From JAPLJC01 sp963697965 (lineage in GTDB: Bacteria > Desulfobacterota > Desulfobaccia > Desulfobaccales > 0-14-0-80-60-11), in assembly GCA_963697965.1 (NCBI GenBank), contig OY969108.1, forward strand, positions 2,914,001 to 2,978,000: a DNA stretch of 64,000 nt, read 5' to 3'. The position numbers and the translations under genes were made by a program. Numbering within the stretch: position 1 is the stretch's first letter; each line of letters starts with the position of its first letter. Positions 16,995 through 25,899 of the stretch are shown here, piece after piece. The notes under the pieces were generated by a model that did not search any database, was not told the DNA's origin, and saw only the letters and a list, made by a program, of their open reading frames with translations.

Positions 16995-18305
16995 TTAGGC
17001 CCCCTCTACGCCCGGTTGGCCGGGGGATTCGATCCCCCTTAATTTATTGAGGTTCTTAAAGAACATGAAGAATACCCAGAAGCCGAAACAGGCCATAATC
17101 GCAAAGAATATGATCGTTCCGAGGAGATCCAGAACCTTGGTGATCTCAATCGGGATTGAGACAATTTCCATCTGACTCAGTTTTCTCGGCAGGGCGAAAA
17201 GCCGGTCGACAAACCCGGCCAGGATGGTTATGGCATAAAAGCCCCGGATGTACATGCCCTTAACCACCTTGGTGGTAAGGGCTCCTATTTGGATTCCCAC
17301 GAGGGAGCCCAGGAGCAAGCCCATGGCCAGGGTATAAAAGATGAAGCCATAGATGGCGTATTGCGAAATGGAGGCAAACCCGCCGGTATAGATAATCTGG
17401 AGGATGTCGGTGCCCACCGTGGTGAATGACGACACCCCTAACATGTAAACGAACATCGGGAAGGTCAAAAAGCCGCCGCCCACCCCCATGATGGCCGCTA
17501 CCAGGCCCACGATAGCACCGCATATGGCGACAAAGACGCCGGAAATCCGGTTGCCGCCGGGAACCAGGTCCTCATCGAAGGTGATCATGGGTGGAATTTG
17601 GATGGATTGCAGCTTCTGAGCCAGACCGGTAGTGGGTACGGCAGGGACGGCGGTTGCCTGTTGCTCTTCGGGGGCCATGATCCGGGTGGCCCGGCCAGCC
17701 CTCCTGAGTTTAAGAAAATCTACCATGGCGTAGATTCCCAAAAACCCCAGGAGAAAAACATAAACCAGGCTGATAAAGAGATCGCTTAAGACCGGATTAA
17801 ACTCATAAATGGCCCGGTTTAAAGTGCCGCCGACCACGACCCCGCCCGTCGAGCCGACCACAAAGGCTATCGCCAGTGTGCCGGAAACGTTGCCCAACTT
17901 TCGATGGATCACCGTTCCCATAATCGACTTGGCGAAAATATGGAAGAGGTCGGTGCCCACCGCCAGAATGCCTTTGACTCCCATGCTCATCAGGGCCGGG
18001 GTGATGACAAAGCCGCCGCCGGCGCCGATGCAGCCGGTTATCAAACCCGCAGCCAGACCGATAAGAATGGAAACCAGAAAAACCGAAGAGGAATAAAAGG
18101 CCGGCGCATAGGCCTCCTTGCCTCCCAAGACGTCGGGCGCAGCCCAGGCGAATCCGATAAAGCCGAGGATCGGCAGGCTAAAAACCAGCAACATGAGCAG
18201 CTTTTTCCGATTCTTAAGGATTTCGAGGGAAGACTCGATCTCCCAGCGGGCGTGGGCCTCAGCCGCCGCCCGCATCATGGTGAATGCTTTATTCCCAAAC
18301 TTCAT
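16995..18305 (-). CDS. TauE/SafE (TSUP) anion transporter
   Basis: 436-residue polytopic membrane protein of the sulfite exporter TauE/SafE family. Two homologous halves are visible, each opening with the family's glycine-rich signature: GLAAGLITGCIGAGGGFVITPALM and AIVGLVAAIMGVGGGFLTFPMFVY. A longer N-terminal cytoplasmic segment and a loop of about 60 residues between the halves make it larger than the usual 250-300 residues. Family members export or import sulfite, sulfonates, sulfoacetate or similar small organic anions. GGAGG precedes the ATG at 18305. It is the first gene of a leftward unit with the two-TM protein. Confidence 0.88.
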   Translation of the reverse strand: MKFGNKAFTMMRAAAEAHARWEIESSLEILKNRKKLLMLLVFSLPILGFIGFAWAAPDVLGGKEAYAPAFYSSSVFLVSILIGLAAGLITGCIGAGGGFVITPALMSMGVKGILAVGTDLFHIFAKSIMGTVIHRKLGNVSGTLAIAFVVGSTGGVVVGGTLNRAIYEFNPVLSDLFISLVYVFLLGFLGIYAMVDFLKLRRAGRATRIMAPEEQQATAVPAVPTTGLAQKLQSIQIPPMITFDEDLVPGGNRISGVFVAICGAIVGLVAAIMGVGGGFLTFPMFVYMLGVSSFTTVGTDILQIIYTGGFASISQYAIYGFIFYTLAMGLLLGSLVGIQIGALTTKVVKGMYIRGFYAITILAGFVDRLFALPRKLSQMEIVSIPIEITKVLDLLGTIIFFAIMACFGFWVFFMFFKNLNKLRGIESPGQPGVEGA

Positions 18306-18517
18306 AATCGTTAAACCTCCGTATGATATGAGTAGTTTTGGTTAAGGAGGCGTCTCAAAACTCTTGCCGCATTCGAGGCCTATCTCTACAAGTTCCATGC
18401 CGGGGCGGATAATTAGCTATGTATTTGAAATAGTAAGCAGTTTAAATGCCTGGCCGGTTTTTCAGGTAGGGTATCCCCTAGAAAATCCTTTTACAGTTTG
18501 TCAAAAATGCCTAATCC

Positions 18518-18546
18518 TTGACAGAAGGATTGACTTTATCTATTAA
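18518..18546 (+). promoter_or_regulatory. Sigma70-type promoter
   Basis: TTGACA at 18518-18523 and TATTAA at 18541-18546 with a 17-bp spacer match the housekeeping promoter consensus closely. It would start transcription near 18553, about 30 nt before the small membrane protein and the TSUP gene behind it. Confidence 0.6.
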
Positions 18547-18583
18547 TGGAAAGGCGTCTGCATTCATTTTTCCTGGAGAAATC

Positions 18584-18772
18584 ATGGCCTTTTGGCAGTG
18601 GTTGACGGCGATGTCCCAAAGCGCGTCCCCGGCCGGGGAGCTTTTTGCTCCCCACTGGCCCTACGTGGCCCTGGCCCTGGTGGCGCCGCTAATTATCGGA
18701 CTCATTCTGGCCTTGATCCTGAAGGTTATCGAAAATATTTTCGGCATCAAACTCGGCGGAGGCGACATTTAG
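18584..18772 (+). CDS. Small single-TM protein
   Basis: 62-residue protein with one strong transmembrane helix (about 26-50, YVALALVAPLIIGLILALILKVI) and a short C-terminus ending KLGGGDI. I chose the ATG at 18584 because GGAG lies 8 nt upstream and a promoter ends about 40 nt before it. It sits 21 nt before the TSUP transporter, so it may be a small accessory subunit. No family is recognised. Confidence 0.6.
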   Translation: MAFWQWLTAMSQSASPAGELFAPHWPYVALALVAPLIIGLILALILKVIENIFGIKLGGGDI

Positions 18773-18793
18773 CTTCCCAACCCGGACTTATTC

Positions 18794-19801
18794 ATGGCCA
18801 TCACCCTCCCTATTGCCTCCCATTGGCAGCAGATTCTTAGTCCTGACCTGGGCCGCCTCGCTGAGCCTGTGCATGGCTGGTTCTATGCGATCCAGCCCAA
18901 TGGCGATCTTGCCGTCAGCCTGGCTGCCTTGATCGTTTTGGGGCTCTGTTTGGGTTTGTTAGGCGGCTTCTTCGGGGGCGCCAGCGGTTTCTTAATGGCG
19001 CCGCTGCTCAACCTCGTGGGCCACATCCCTTACAACGTGGCCGTGGGGACTGAGCTTTCCACGATGGTGGGCACCGCCACCCTCGCCAATTTACGGCAGC
19101 GGGGTCTGGGGTACATCGATTATAAGCTGGGAATTCTCCTAATTCTGGGAAGTGTCATCGGCTTGGAAATAGGCGCCCAACTACTTAAGTATCTCACTTA
19201 TGCCGGGGGGGTCACCCTGGTGGGCCGAAAAATCAGCCTGGTGCAACTGGTCATGACTTTGGTCTACGGCGGCTTGCTGGCCTGGATCGGGAGTCAGGTT
19301 TATCGGGAAGCCAGGAGCGCCCGCCAGGCTGAATTCGCTGATGGCGCTCCGGGGGTTCCCCCGCTGGCCATGGCCACCCGGCTGCAGCGGGTAGCCTTGC
19401 CGCCGCTCATATCGCTGCCGATGTCCGGGGTTGAGGCCGTCTCTTTATGGGTGATCCTGGGGGTTGGCGCCGTGACCGGCCTGTTAACCGGATTATTGGG
19501 GGTGAGCGGCAGTTTCATTCGCATGCCGGCTTTGATTTACATCCTGGGCATCCCCACCGTGGTCTCCATAGACACCAATCTCCTTAATTACCTGGTCCTG
19601 GCTCTATACGGGGCCTTCACTCACAGCGTCAAAGGAAATGTCGATCTGCTGCTGATGGTAATTCTTCTGGTCACCACGGTTCCAGGCTATCAAGGCGGCG
19701 GCTGGCTGCGGAAAAAACTGCCCGGCCACCGGCTCCAGCTCTTGTTTGCCGGTATTATTTGTGCCATTATCATCACCATGTTCTGGAAGGTGTTGAGGTA
19801 A
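18794..19801 (+). CDS. TauE/SafE (TSUP) anion transporter
   Basis: 335-residue polytopic membrane protein of the TSUP family. The first half carries GLLGGFFGGASGFLMAPLLNLVGHIPYNVAVGTEL and the second GLLTGLLGVSGSFIRMPALIYILGIPTVVSIDTNLL, the duplicated signature of the fold. Eight or so membrane segments are visible. The presumed substrate is a small sulfur-containing or carboxylic anion. It is expressed from the promoter before the small TM gene, and 150 nt downstream begins the receiver/PEP-synthase-like pair. Confidence 0.88.
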   Translation: MAITLPIASHWQQILSPDLGRLAEPVHGWFYAIQPNGDLAVSLAALIVLGLCLGLLGGFFGGASGFLMAPLLNLVGHIPYNVAVGTELSTMVGTATLANLRQRGLGYIDYKLGILLILGSVIGLEIGAQLLKYLTYAGGVTLVGRKISLVQLVMTLVYGGLLAWIGSQVYREARSARQAEFADGAPGVPPLAMATRLQRVALPPLISLPMSGVEAVSLWVILGVGAVTGLLTGLLGVSGSFIRMPALIYILGIPTVVSIDTNLLNYLVLALYGAFTHSVKGNVDLLLMVILLVTTVPGYQGGGWLRKKLPGHRLQLLFAGIICAIIITMFWKVLR

Positions 19802-19952
19802 CGTCCCAACCAAGTGAAGGTCTCTACTCAGTAGATTCTTTAATTCTCTAACCAACACATCCCCAAAAAGCAGGTCTTGATTCGGCTTGAATTAATGCCT
19901 TTGAGACCATTTTTCACACGAATTCAGGACACCTGCTGAAAGGAGCGTCAAA

Positions 19953-20339
19953 ATGCCGGGGACTATCGTAATCGTGGATGACGAACCGGATATGCTGATG
20001 TTGCTAAAAATCATCCTTACGGAAAAAACGGATTACCAGGTGCTTACCACCAGTGACCCCAACCAGGCCCTGGAATGGTGCCGGGAAAATCATGCCGATC
20101 TCTTGATCAGTGATTTGAGAATGCCGGAGATCGGAGGCATCGAATTATTAAAGATGGTCAAAGAACTCGACCCGAACCTGGCGTTAATTATCATCACCGC
20201 CTTTGGAACAGTGGAGTCGGCAGTGGAAGCCATGCGTTATAACGCCTTTGACTACGTTACCAAGCCCTTCCGTAAAGAACAGATCTTGACGACGGTGGAG
20301 AAGGCTTTGCGATGGCGTCAGGCCCAACGTTCGGCCTGA
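19953..20339 (+). CDS. Stand-alone response regulator receiver
   Basis: 128-residue CheY-like receiver with no output domain. Acidic pocket D9/D10, phospho-acceptor D54 (LLISDLRMPE), switch T82 (IITAFGT) and K104 (YVTKPF) are all in place, so it should be phosphorylatable. AAAGGAG precedes the ATG. Its 3' end overlaps the next frame, the 881-residue PEP-synthase-like gene, by 28 nt if that gene starts at its first ATG, which implies translational coupling. No kinase lies next to it; the cache/PAS kinase 3 kb downstream could serve. Confidence 0.92.
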   Translation: MPGTIVIVDDEPDMLMLLKIILTEKTDYQVLTTSDPNQALEWCRENHADLLISDLRMPEIGGIELLKMVKELDPNLALIIITAFGTVESAVEAMRYNAFDYVTKPFRKEQILTTVEKALRWRQAQRSA

Positions 20340-22957
20340 TCCGTCCAGCAGCCAGCTTCTTATTGGGTAATATTTTGAAAATATTCGATTTTTTAAAAAG
20401 GAAAAAATCGGTCCCACCCGAGGGGTGGGAAAATTATTTAAAACAGAAGCACGAGTCCTTCAAGGACCTGCTGGACGCCAACAACGCCGCCCTCCGGATT
20501 ATGTCGCGGATGGATGCCAAATTGGCAGGCGACTTCGTTTTCGATATGGAATACATCCGGTCTCGAACGGAGATGATTTTCCAGGCCTGTCAGACTCTCA
20601 TCGAACAATTAAATGCACTGGGGGACAATCGTTATGCTGAATTGGTCCCCGTTTTTGCAAATATAAAAATCAGGATAGAGGAAGAAATTCAGGCTGGAAC
20701 AGCCTCCGGTGAGAAAATACCGCTCGTGCTCCCCTTGAGCCAGGTTGACCGGAGGCTGCTGATGGCCGTGGGCGGGAAAAACGCCAACCTGGGTGAGATC
20801 AAAAATCGCTTGCACCTGCCGACGCCGGACGGGTTTGTGCTAACCATCGAGGCTTACCATCTGGTTCTGGCTGAAAATGGACTGGCCGAACGGGTGGGCC
20901 AGATTCTCGAAAAAGTGGATGTAGATGATGTCGCCCATTTGTTAGGCCAGAGCCGACGGCTGCGGGTCTTGGTGCTGGCGGCGGAAATCCCTTCGCAGCT
21001 CTCCGGGGCAGTCCATGAACAGTACCTCCAGTTGGCGGGGAGGCTGGGTTACGAACCCCAACTGGCCTTGCGCAGCAGCGGTTTATATGAAGACCAGGAG
21101 CTTTCCTTTGCCGGGCAGTTCCTGACGGTCTTGAATGTGCCCGCCCCCGATTTCTTCCCCAATTATCTTAAGGTCCTGGCCAGTCAATTCTCGCCTTCGG
21201 CACTGGTGTATCTGCACGAGAAAGGGTTGCTCCGCCAGGAGTTGGCCATGAGTGTGGGTTGTCTGGCAATGGTGCCGGCCCGGGCCAGCGGCGTCCTGTT
21301 CACGGTCGACCCCCTGGGTGGCCGCGCAGACGCCATGGTCCTGGACGCAGCCTGGGGTTTGGGGCCTTCTGTGGTTGAAGGCGCCTTGACCCCGGACCAC
21401 TTTATCCTCGCCAAGAAACCGCAAATTAAGGTTTTAGAGCGGCGCCCCGGCAACAAACCCGTCCGTCTGATCGCCACCCCCGATAAAGGGGGGCTTACCT
21501 CGGAAGCGGTACCGGCAGCGGACCAACGCCAACCGGCCCTGACCACGGAGGAACTGCTGCAGGTGGGAAGCTACGGGGCGCAACTGGAAGAATATTTCGG
21601 ACGCCCCCAGGATATTGAATTTGCCGTGGATAGGGAGGGACGGTTGCTGCTCCTGCAATCCCGCCCCTTAACGTTGCTGCAGCCTGAAAGCGAATCCGAG
21701 CTGCCGCCTGCAATAGAGGACCGCCACCCCGTCTTGATCGACCACGGCAGCGCCGCCTGCTTCGGCGTGGCCGCAGGCCCGGTTTTCATCATCCGCCAGG
21801 ACGAAGACCTGGCCAGCTTTCCCCCGGGGGCGGTGCTGGTGGCCCGCCACACTTCCTCCAACTACGGCGTCGTGCTCCATAAGGCGTCCGCCTTGGTCGT
21901 GGACATCGGCAGCGCCACTGCGCATCTGGCCATCCTGGCCCGGGAATTCAAGGTCCCATCCCTGGTGGATACCGAAAAGGCCACCCAGGTCCTGCAAAAC
22001 GGGCAGGAAGTCACCGTGGACGCCGATCACCTGCGGGTTTACCAGGGGCGCGTGGAAGCGCTGCTGACCGCCAAAAGAGAAAAGACTTCCCTTTTGGCTG
22101 AAACCCCGATCTACGCCACCTTGCGCCGGGTCTTGCGATGGATAACCCCGCTTAATTTGACCGACCCGACGTTGAGCAACTTTACGCCGGCATCCTGTAA
22201 GACCCTCCACGATATCGCCCGCTTCGCCCATCAGATGGCCATAACCGAGATGTTCGATCTGGGGGAACGCGTCGGCCGGGACCAGGTGCACATGGTCCAA
22301 CTCAAGACCACCATCCCCTTGAATCTTCATTTGATCGATCTGGGGGGCGGCATTGACGCGGACCGGCGGGTCAGGTTCGTTACTCCCGACGCCATCACCT
22401 CCATCCCCATGAAGGCCCTGTGGCGGGGAATGAGCTATCCCGGAATTTCCTGGGCCGGACCCATCCCCATCGATGTGAAGGGACTCTATTCCGTAGTCTC
22501 CCGTTCCCTGGCCGGCCCCATGCCGGACTTCTGGGCCCGGACCCTGGCCATAGTTTCCCGGAACTATCTCAATTACAACTCCCGCCTGGGCTATCACTTT
22601 GCCACCCTGAACGCCTTTATCAGCGAGGTGCGCAACGACAACTACATCAGTTTCCGGTTCCAGGGGGGCGCCGCGGACCAGGCCCGGCGAGGGCGGCGGG
22701 CCCAATTTCTGGGCGCGGTTATGGCCCGGCTCGATTTTCAGGTGGAAGTCACCGGAGACCTGGTGGTCGCCAAGCTATGGAAGTATCCCCGTCCCCTCAT
22801 GGAAGAGAAACTCGACCTGGTGGGCCGGCTCATGGGCTGCGCCCGTCAGCGGGACATGATCATGACGGCTGGCGAGCAGGTTGACTGGTACGTAGAGGCT
22901 TTCCTGGCAGGAAATTACCGGTTCGCAGGTGAACCCGGCGCCCACCCCGCCTCCTGA
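20312..22957 (+). CDS. PEP-synthase-like protein, full domain set
   Basis: 881 residues from the first ATG; a TTG at 20375 would match the start of the 855-residue paralog better, so the N-terminus is uncertain. Layout: helical region about 40-125, ATP-grasp PPDK_N about 145-455 (AVGGKNANLGEI, LALRSSGLYEDQELSFAGQ, GVLFTVDP, DIEFAVDREGRLLLLQSRPL), swivel domain about 470-585 with VVDIGSATAHLAILAREFKVPSLV (His 538), and a C-terminal domain about 605-881 (CKTLHDIARFAHQMA, LHLIDLGGGI, PIDVKGLYSVVSRS, NYLNYNSRLGYHFA, NDNYISFRFQGGAADQARRGRR). True PEP synthases have a TIM barrel in the last position. It may form a phosphohistidine from ATP. The acceptor is unknown. Confidence 0.82.
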   Translation: MASGPTFGLIRPAASFLLGNILKIFDFLKRKKSVPPEGWENYLKQKHESFKDLLDANNAALRIMSRMDAKLAGDFVFDMEYIRSRTEMIFQACQTLIEQLNALGDNRYAELVPVFANIKIRIEEEIQAGTASGEKIPLVLPLSQVDRRLLMAVGGKNANLGEIKNRLHLPTPDGFVLTIEAYHLVLAENGLAERVGQILEKVDVDDVAHLLGQSRRLRVLVLAAEIPSQLSGAVHEQYLQLAGRLGYEPQLALRSSGLYEDQELSFAGQFLTVLNVPAPDFFPNYLKVLASQFSPSALVYLHEKGLLRQELAMSVGCLAMVPARASGVLFTVDPLGGRADAMVLDAAWGLGPSVVEGALTPDHFILAKKPQIKVLERRPGNKPVRLIATPDKGGLTSEAVPAADQRQPALTTEELLQVGSYGAQLEEYFGRPQDIEFAVDREGRLLLLQSRPLTLLQPESESELPPAIEDRHPVLIDHGSAACFGVAAGPVFIIRQDEDLASFPPGAVLVARHTSSNYGVVLHKASALVVDIGSATAHLAILAREFKVPSLVDTEKATQVLQNGQEVTVDADHLRVYQGRVEALLTAKREKTSLLAETPIYATLRRVLRWITPLNLTDPTLSNFTPASCKTLHDIARFAHQMAITEMFDLGERVGRDQVHMVQLKTTIPLNLHLIDLGGGIDADRRVRFVTPDAITSIPMKALWRGMSYPGISWAGPIPIDVKGLYSVVSRSLAGPMPDFWARTLAIVSRNYLNYNSRLGYHFATLNAFISEVRNDNYISFRFQGGAADQARRGRRAQFLGAVMARLDFQVEVTGDLVVAKLWKYPRPLMEEKLDLVGRLMGCARQRDMIMTAGEQVDWYVEAFLAGNYRFAGEPGAHPAS

Positions 22958-23090
22958 CTACCGGGAATCTCGACCAGGTTTGCTTGCCGGATATCCCGGA
23001 TTAAGCTAAAATTTAAGCATAAATGGCAATTTGTCCCGGCGCTGGCCCACCTGGTCCGGCTGCCGCCTGACACCTGAGGATGACGGCCAC

Positions 23091-25421
23091 ATGCGGCGCT
23101 TCCCCTTCCTCATCACCCGGCACGCCCTGGCCCTGCTGCTGGCGCTGAACGTCGCCCTCCTGGGGATCAGCATCTATCTGGGGATCATGAGCGCCAGACA
23201 GATGCTGGATATCGTCAAGGAGGACTTCAACCAGCAGCAACTGGTGCTGGCCCGGCACACCGCCAGCCTCCTGGAACAGGACATCAACTTCCTGAAACGG
23301 GAGCTGAACACCCTTAACTACTCCCCTGCCATTCAGTATCTGGAACCCCTCACCTGGGCCAACCGCATGCGGGCCACCCTGGACAGCGTCCGGGAGGAAG
23401 GGGTGGTGGAGATTATCCGCATCGACGCCAAGGACCGCCGGGCCTACCTGGTGGCAGGCCGGGGTCTAGATCGGATCGCCAGCGGCTCTTTTAAGGACGC
23501 CCCTTACCTGGAATGGGCCGCCAACCCGGAAAACCGGGACCGGGTCTACGTAAGCCCGGTGTCCACCCAGGTCCCCGATTATGTGGGGCGCCTCATCTCG
23601 GTAATGGCCGTGCCCACCTATGAGGTTTCGGTGGACGACAACCATCCCCAGCCCTCCGGGGTCTTCGCCGGGGTCCTGGTCTTTTATCTCGATGCCCAGC
23701 GCCTGGCCGACAAGTTTACCCGGCAGATCAGGAGCGGCAAGACCGGCTATGCCTGGGTCATGGACAGCCAGGGGACTTTTTTAAGCCATCCGGAACGCGA
23801 CTTCGTCGGCAAGAACGCCTTCACCGTCCGCAAGCAACGGGCGCCGGCCATCTCCTTTGACGCCATCAACCGGATCCAGAAGGACAAGATGCTGCAAGGG
23901 AAGGAGGGCTGGGGGACTTACATCTCCGGCTGGCATCGCGGTCTCACCGGCGAGATCCGGAAGCTCATCGCCTATGCGCCGGTGAGACTGGCAGACCCGG
24001 CCTCGGGGCCCACCGCCAACCCGGCGCCCATCTGGTCGGTGGCGGTGGTGGCCCCGGCCAGCGAAGTGGAGGGCGCGGTCCATTCTCTCTATCTGCGCCA
24101 GTTCCTCATGCAGGTGCTTATCGGCCTGTTGGTCATCTCCAGCACCATCGCCCTGCTGAACTTCCGCTATGAGCGGCAATTTTCCGATAACCTGGAGCAG
24201 GAGGTCAGCCGCCAGAAAGAGAAATTGCAGAAGTCCGAGGCCCGCTACCAGGGCCTGGTGGAGAATGCCGCCGACCTCATTTACACCGTGGATGAACAGG
24301 GCCGGATCCTCTCCATCAACCGTTACGCCGCCAACCTCTTCGCCACCGCCCTGGCCGACGCCCCCGGAGGACCGGCCCCGGATGCGGCGGCGGGCCGCGC
24401 CGAAGACTTCCTGGGCCACAGCCTCTACGAGGTTTTTTCCCAAAAAGCGGCAGACTTCCATATGGAATGGCTGCGGAAAACGAAACCGACCGGCCTGAGC
24501 ACCAGCCTCCGCCACCAGGTGGCCATCGGCCCACGGGAGTTCTGGTTCTCCACCAACGTCGTGGGGATCAGGGACGAGGCGGGGCAGATCTTCGCCTTCG
24601 AGATCATTTCCCGAAACATCACCAACCGCAAATCGATGGAAGACCGCTTGATCAACATGGAGAAGCTGGCCTCCATTGGCACCCTGGCCGCCGGGGTGGC
24701 CCATGAAATCAACAATCCCATGACCGTGATCCTCGGGTTTACCGAGCACCTGCTGGAGCAGACCGGGGAGCTGCCCGACATCCACGAAACCCTGCAGGTC
24801 ATCGAGGAGGAGGGCCTGCGCTGCAAGAAGATCGTGGAGAATCTCCTCACCTTCGCCCGGGCCCCGGAGCGCACCGAGAACGTGGCGGACCTCAACCAGA
24901 TCCTGGAAAAGACCCTGGCGGTGGTGAAAAACACCCTGTTGACCAAAAAGATTCGCCTGGAATCCAACTTCACCCCTGAACTGCCCCTGGCCAAGGGCGA
25001 CCCCCAGGAGCTGCAACAGGTTTTCATCAACCTGATCAACAACGCCCGGGACGCCATGAAGGGCGGGGGGGTGCTGAAGGTGGAGACCAAGCCGGCCCCG
25101 GACGGCCAGAGGGTGGCTATTGAATTCAGCGACACCGGCAACGGCATCCCCCGGGAGGCCCAGCCCAAGATCTTTGACCCCTTCTTCACCACCAAAGGGA
25201 CCGGCGAAGGCACCGGCCTGGGCCTGTCCCTGAGCCACGGCATCATCACCAAATTCGGAGGCAACATCATCTTTACCTCCTTCCCGGCAGATGAATATCC
25301 TGAAAAACACGGGACCACCTTCACCGTTTACCTGCCCATCGCCGCGGAGCAGGAAGCCGGGGGGGACCGCGGCAGCAGCAACGGGAAGGGAGCAGCGGCA
25401 GCGCCCAATAATCTCAGTTAA
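23091..25421 (+). CDS. Cache/PAS sensor histidine kinase
   Basis: 776 residues from the ATG at 23091; a TTG at 23031 is less likely. TM helix about 13-33, an extracytoplasmic double-cache-like sensor domain about 35-330 (AWVMDSQGTFLSHPERDFVGKNAF is typical of cache folds), TM2 about 338-356, a short coiled coil, PAS about 380-510 (YQGLVENAADLIYTVDEQGRILSIN), HisKA with phospho-acceptor H539 (GVAHEINNPMTVI), then HATPase with N box NLINNARDAM, G1 DTGNGIP, F box FDPFFTTK and G2 GTGLGLSLSHGI. All catalytic boxes are intact. It lies 23 nt before a receiver gene, its probable partner, and the PEP-synthase-like and receiver-Lon genes follow on the same strand. Confidence 0.93.
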   Translation: MRRFPFLITRHALALLLALNVALLGISIYLGIMSARQMLDIVKEDFNQQQLVLARHTASLLEQDINFLKRELNTLNYSPAIQYLEPLTWANRMRATLDSVREEGVVEIIRIDAKDRRAYLVAGRGLDRIASGSFKDAPYLEWAANPENRDRVYVSPVSTQVPDYVGRLISVMAVPTYEVSVDDNHPQPSGVFAGVLVFYLDAQRLADKFTRQIRSGKTGYAWVMDSQGTFLSHPERDFVGKNAFTVRKQRAPAISFDAINRIQKDKMLQGKEGWGTYISGWHRGLTGEIRKLIAYAPVRLADPASGPTANPAPIWSVAVVAPASEVEGAVHSLYLRQFLMQVLIGLLVISSTIALLNFRYERQFSDNLEQEVSRQKEKLQKSEARYQGLVENAADLIYTVDEQGRILSINRYAANLFATALADAPGGPAPDAAAGRAEDFLGHSLYEVFSQKAADFHMEWLRKTKPTGLSTSLRHQVAIGPREFWFSTNVVGIRDEAGQIFAFEIISRNITNRKSMEDRLINMEKLASIGTLAAGVAHEINNPMTVILGFTEHLLEQTGELPDIHETLQVIEEEGLRCKKIVENLLTFARAPERTENVADLNQILEKTLAVVKNTLLTKKIRLESNFTPELPLAKGDPQELQQVFINLINNARDAMKGGGVLKVETKPAPDGQRVAIEFSDTGNGIPREAQPKIFDPFFTTKGTGEGTGLGLSLSHGIITKFGGNIIFTSFPADEYPEKHGTTFTVYLPIAAEQEAGGDRGSSNGKGAAAAPNNLS

Positions 25422-25444
25422 GGCCACAACCCCCAGGAGGATAT

Positions 25445-25870
25445 ATGCCGGAACGGATATTAGTGGTGGACGACGAACCCAATATGCTCAGGTTATTGAA
25501 GACCATCCTGATGGATAAGACCGGGTACGAGGTGACCACCACCAACAACCCCCTGGAGGTGAGCAAAATTCTCCAAGGGGACCGCTACCACGTGGTAATC
25601 TCCGACCTGAAAATGCCCCTGGTGGACGGTATGGACCTCATCGAGATCATCAGGAAAATTGACCAGACCCTCCCCATCATCATCATCACCGCCTACGGCA
25701 CCATAGAGACCGCGGAGGAGGCCGTCCAGAAAGGGGCCTACGATTTCATCACCAAACCCTTCCGCAAGGAGACCATCCTCATCACCATCCGGCGGGCCCT
25801 GGAGTGGAGGCGGATGCAAGAGGAACTGCAGGCGTTGAAGAACCAGCGGTCGGCGGGCACCGAGCAGTAA
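25445..25870 (+). CDS. Stand-alone response regulator receiver
   Basis: 141-residue receiver without output domain, followed by a short charged tail. D9/D10, phospho-acceptor D54 (VVISDLKMPLVDGMD), T82 (IITAYGT) and K104 (FITKPF) are present. CAGGAGGAT precedes the ATG. It lies between the histidine kinase and the 855-residue PEP-synthase-like gene (29 nt gap), so it is the natural carrier of the kinase signal, and a protein partner rather than DNA is its likely target. It is closely similar to the other two stand-alone receivers in the window. Confidence 0.93.
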   Translation: MPERILVVDDEPNMLRLLKTILMDKTGYEVTTTNNPLEVSKILQGDRYHVVISDLKMPLVDGMDLIEIIRKIDQTLPIIIITAYGTIETAEEAVQKGAYDFITKPFRKETILITIRRALEWRRMQEELQALKNQRSAGTEQ

Positions 25871-25899
25871 GCCTGAAAAAGTGTAGCAACTGAGGGTGC

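Noticed and set aside
23781..25427. 548-codon minus-strand frame opposite the histidine kinase
   Set aside because: The kinase on the plus strand has all its catalytic boxes. The opposite frame is compositional.
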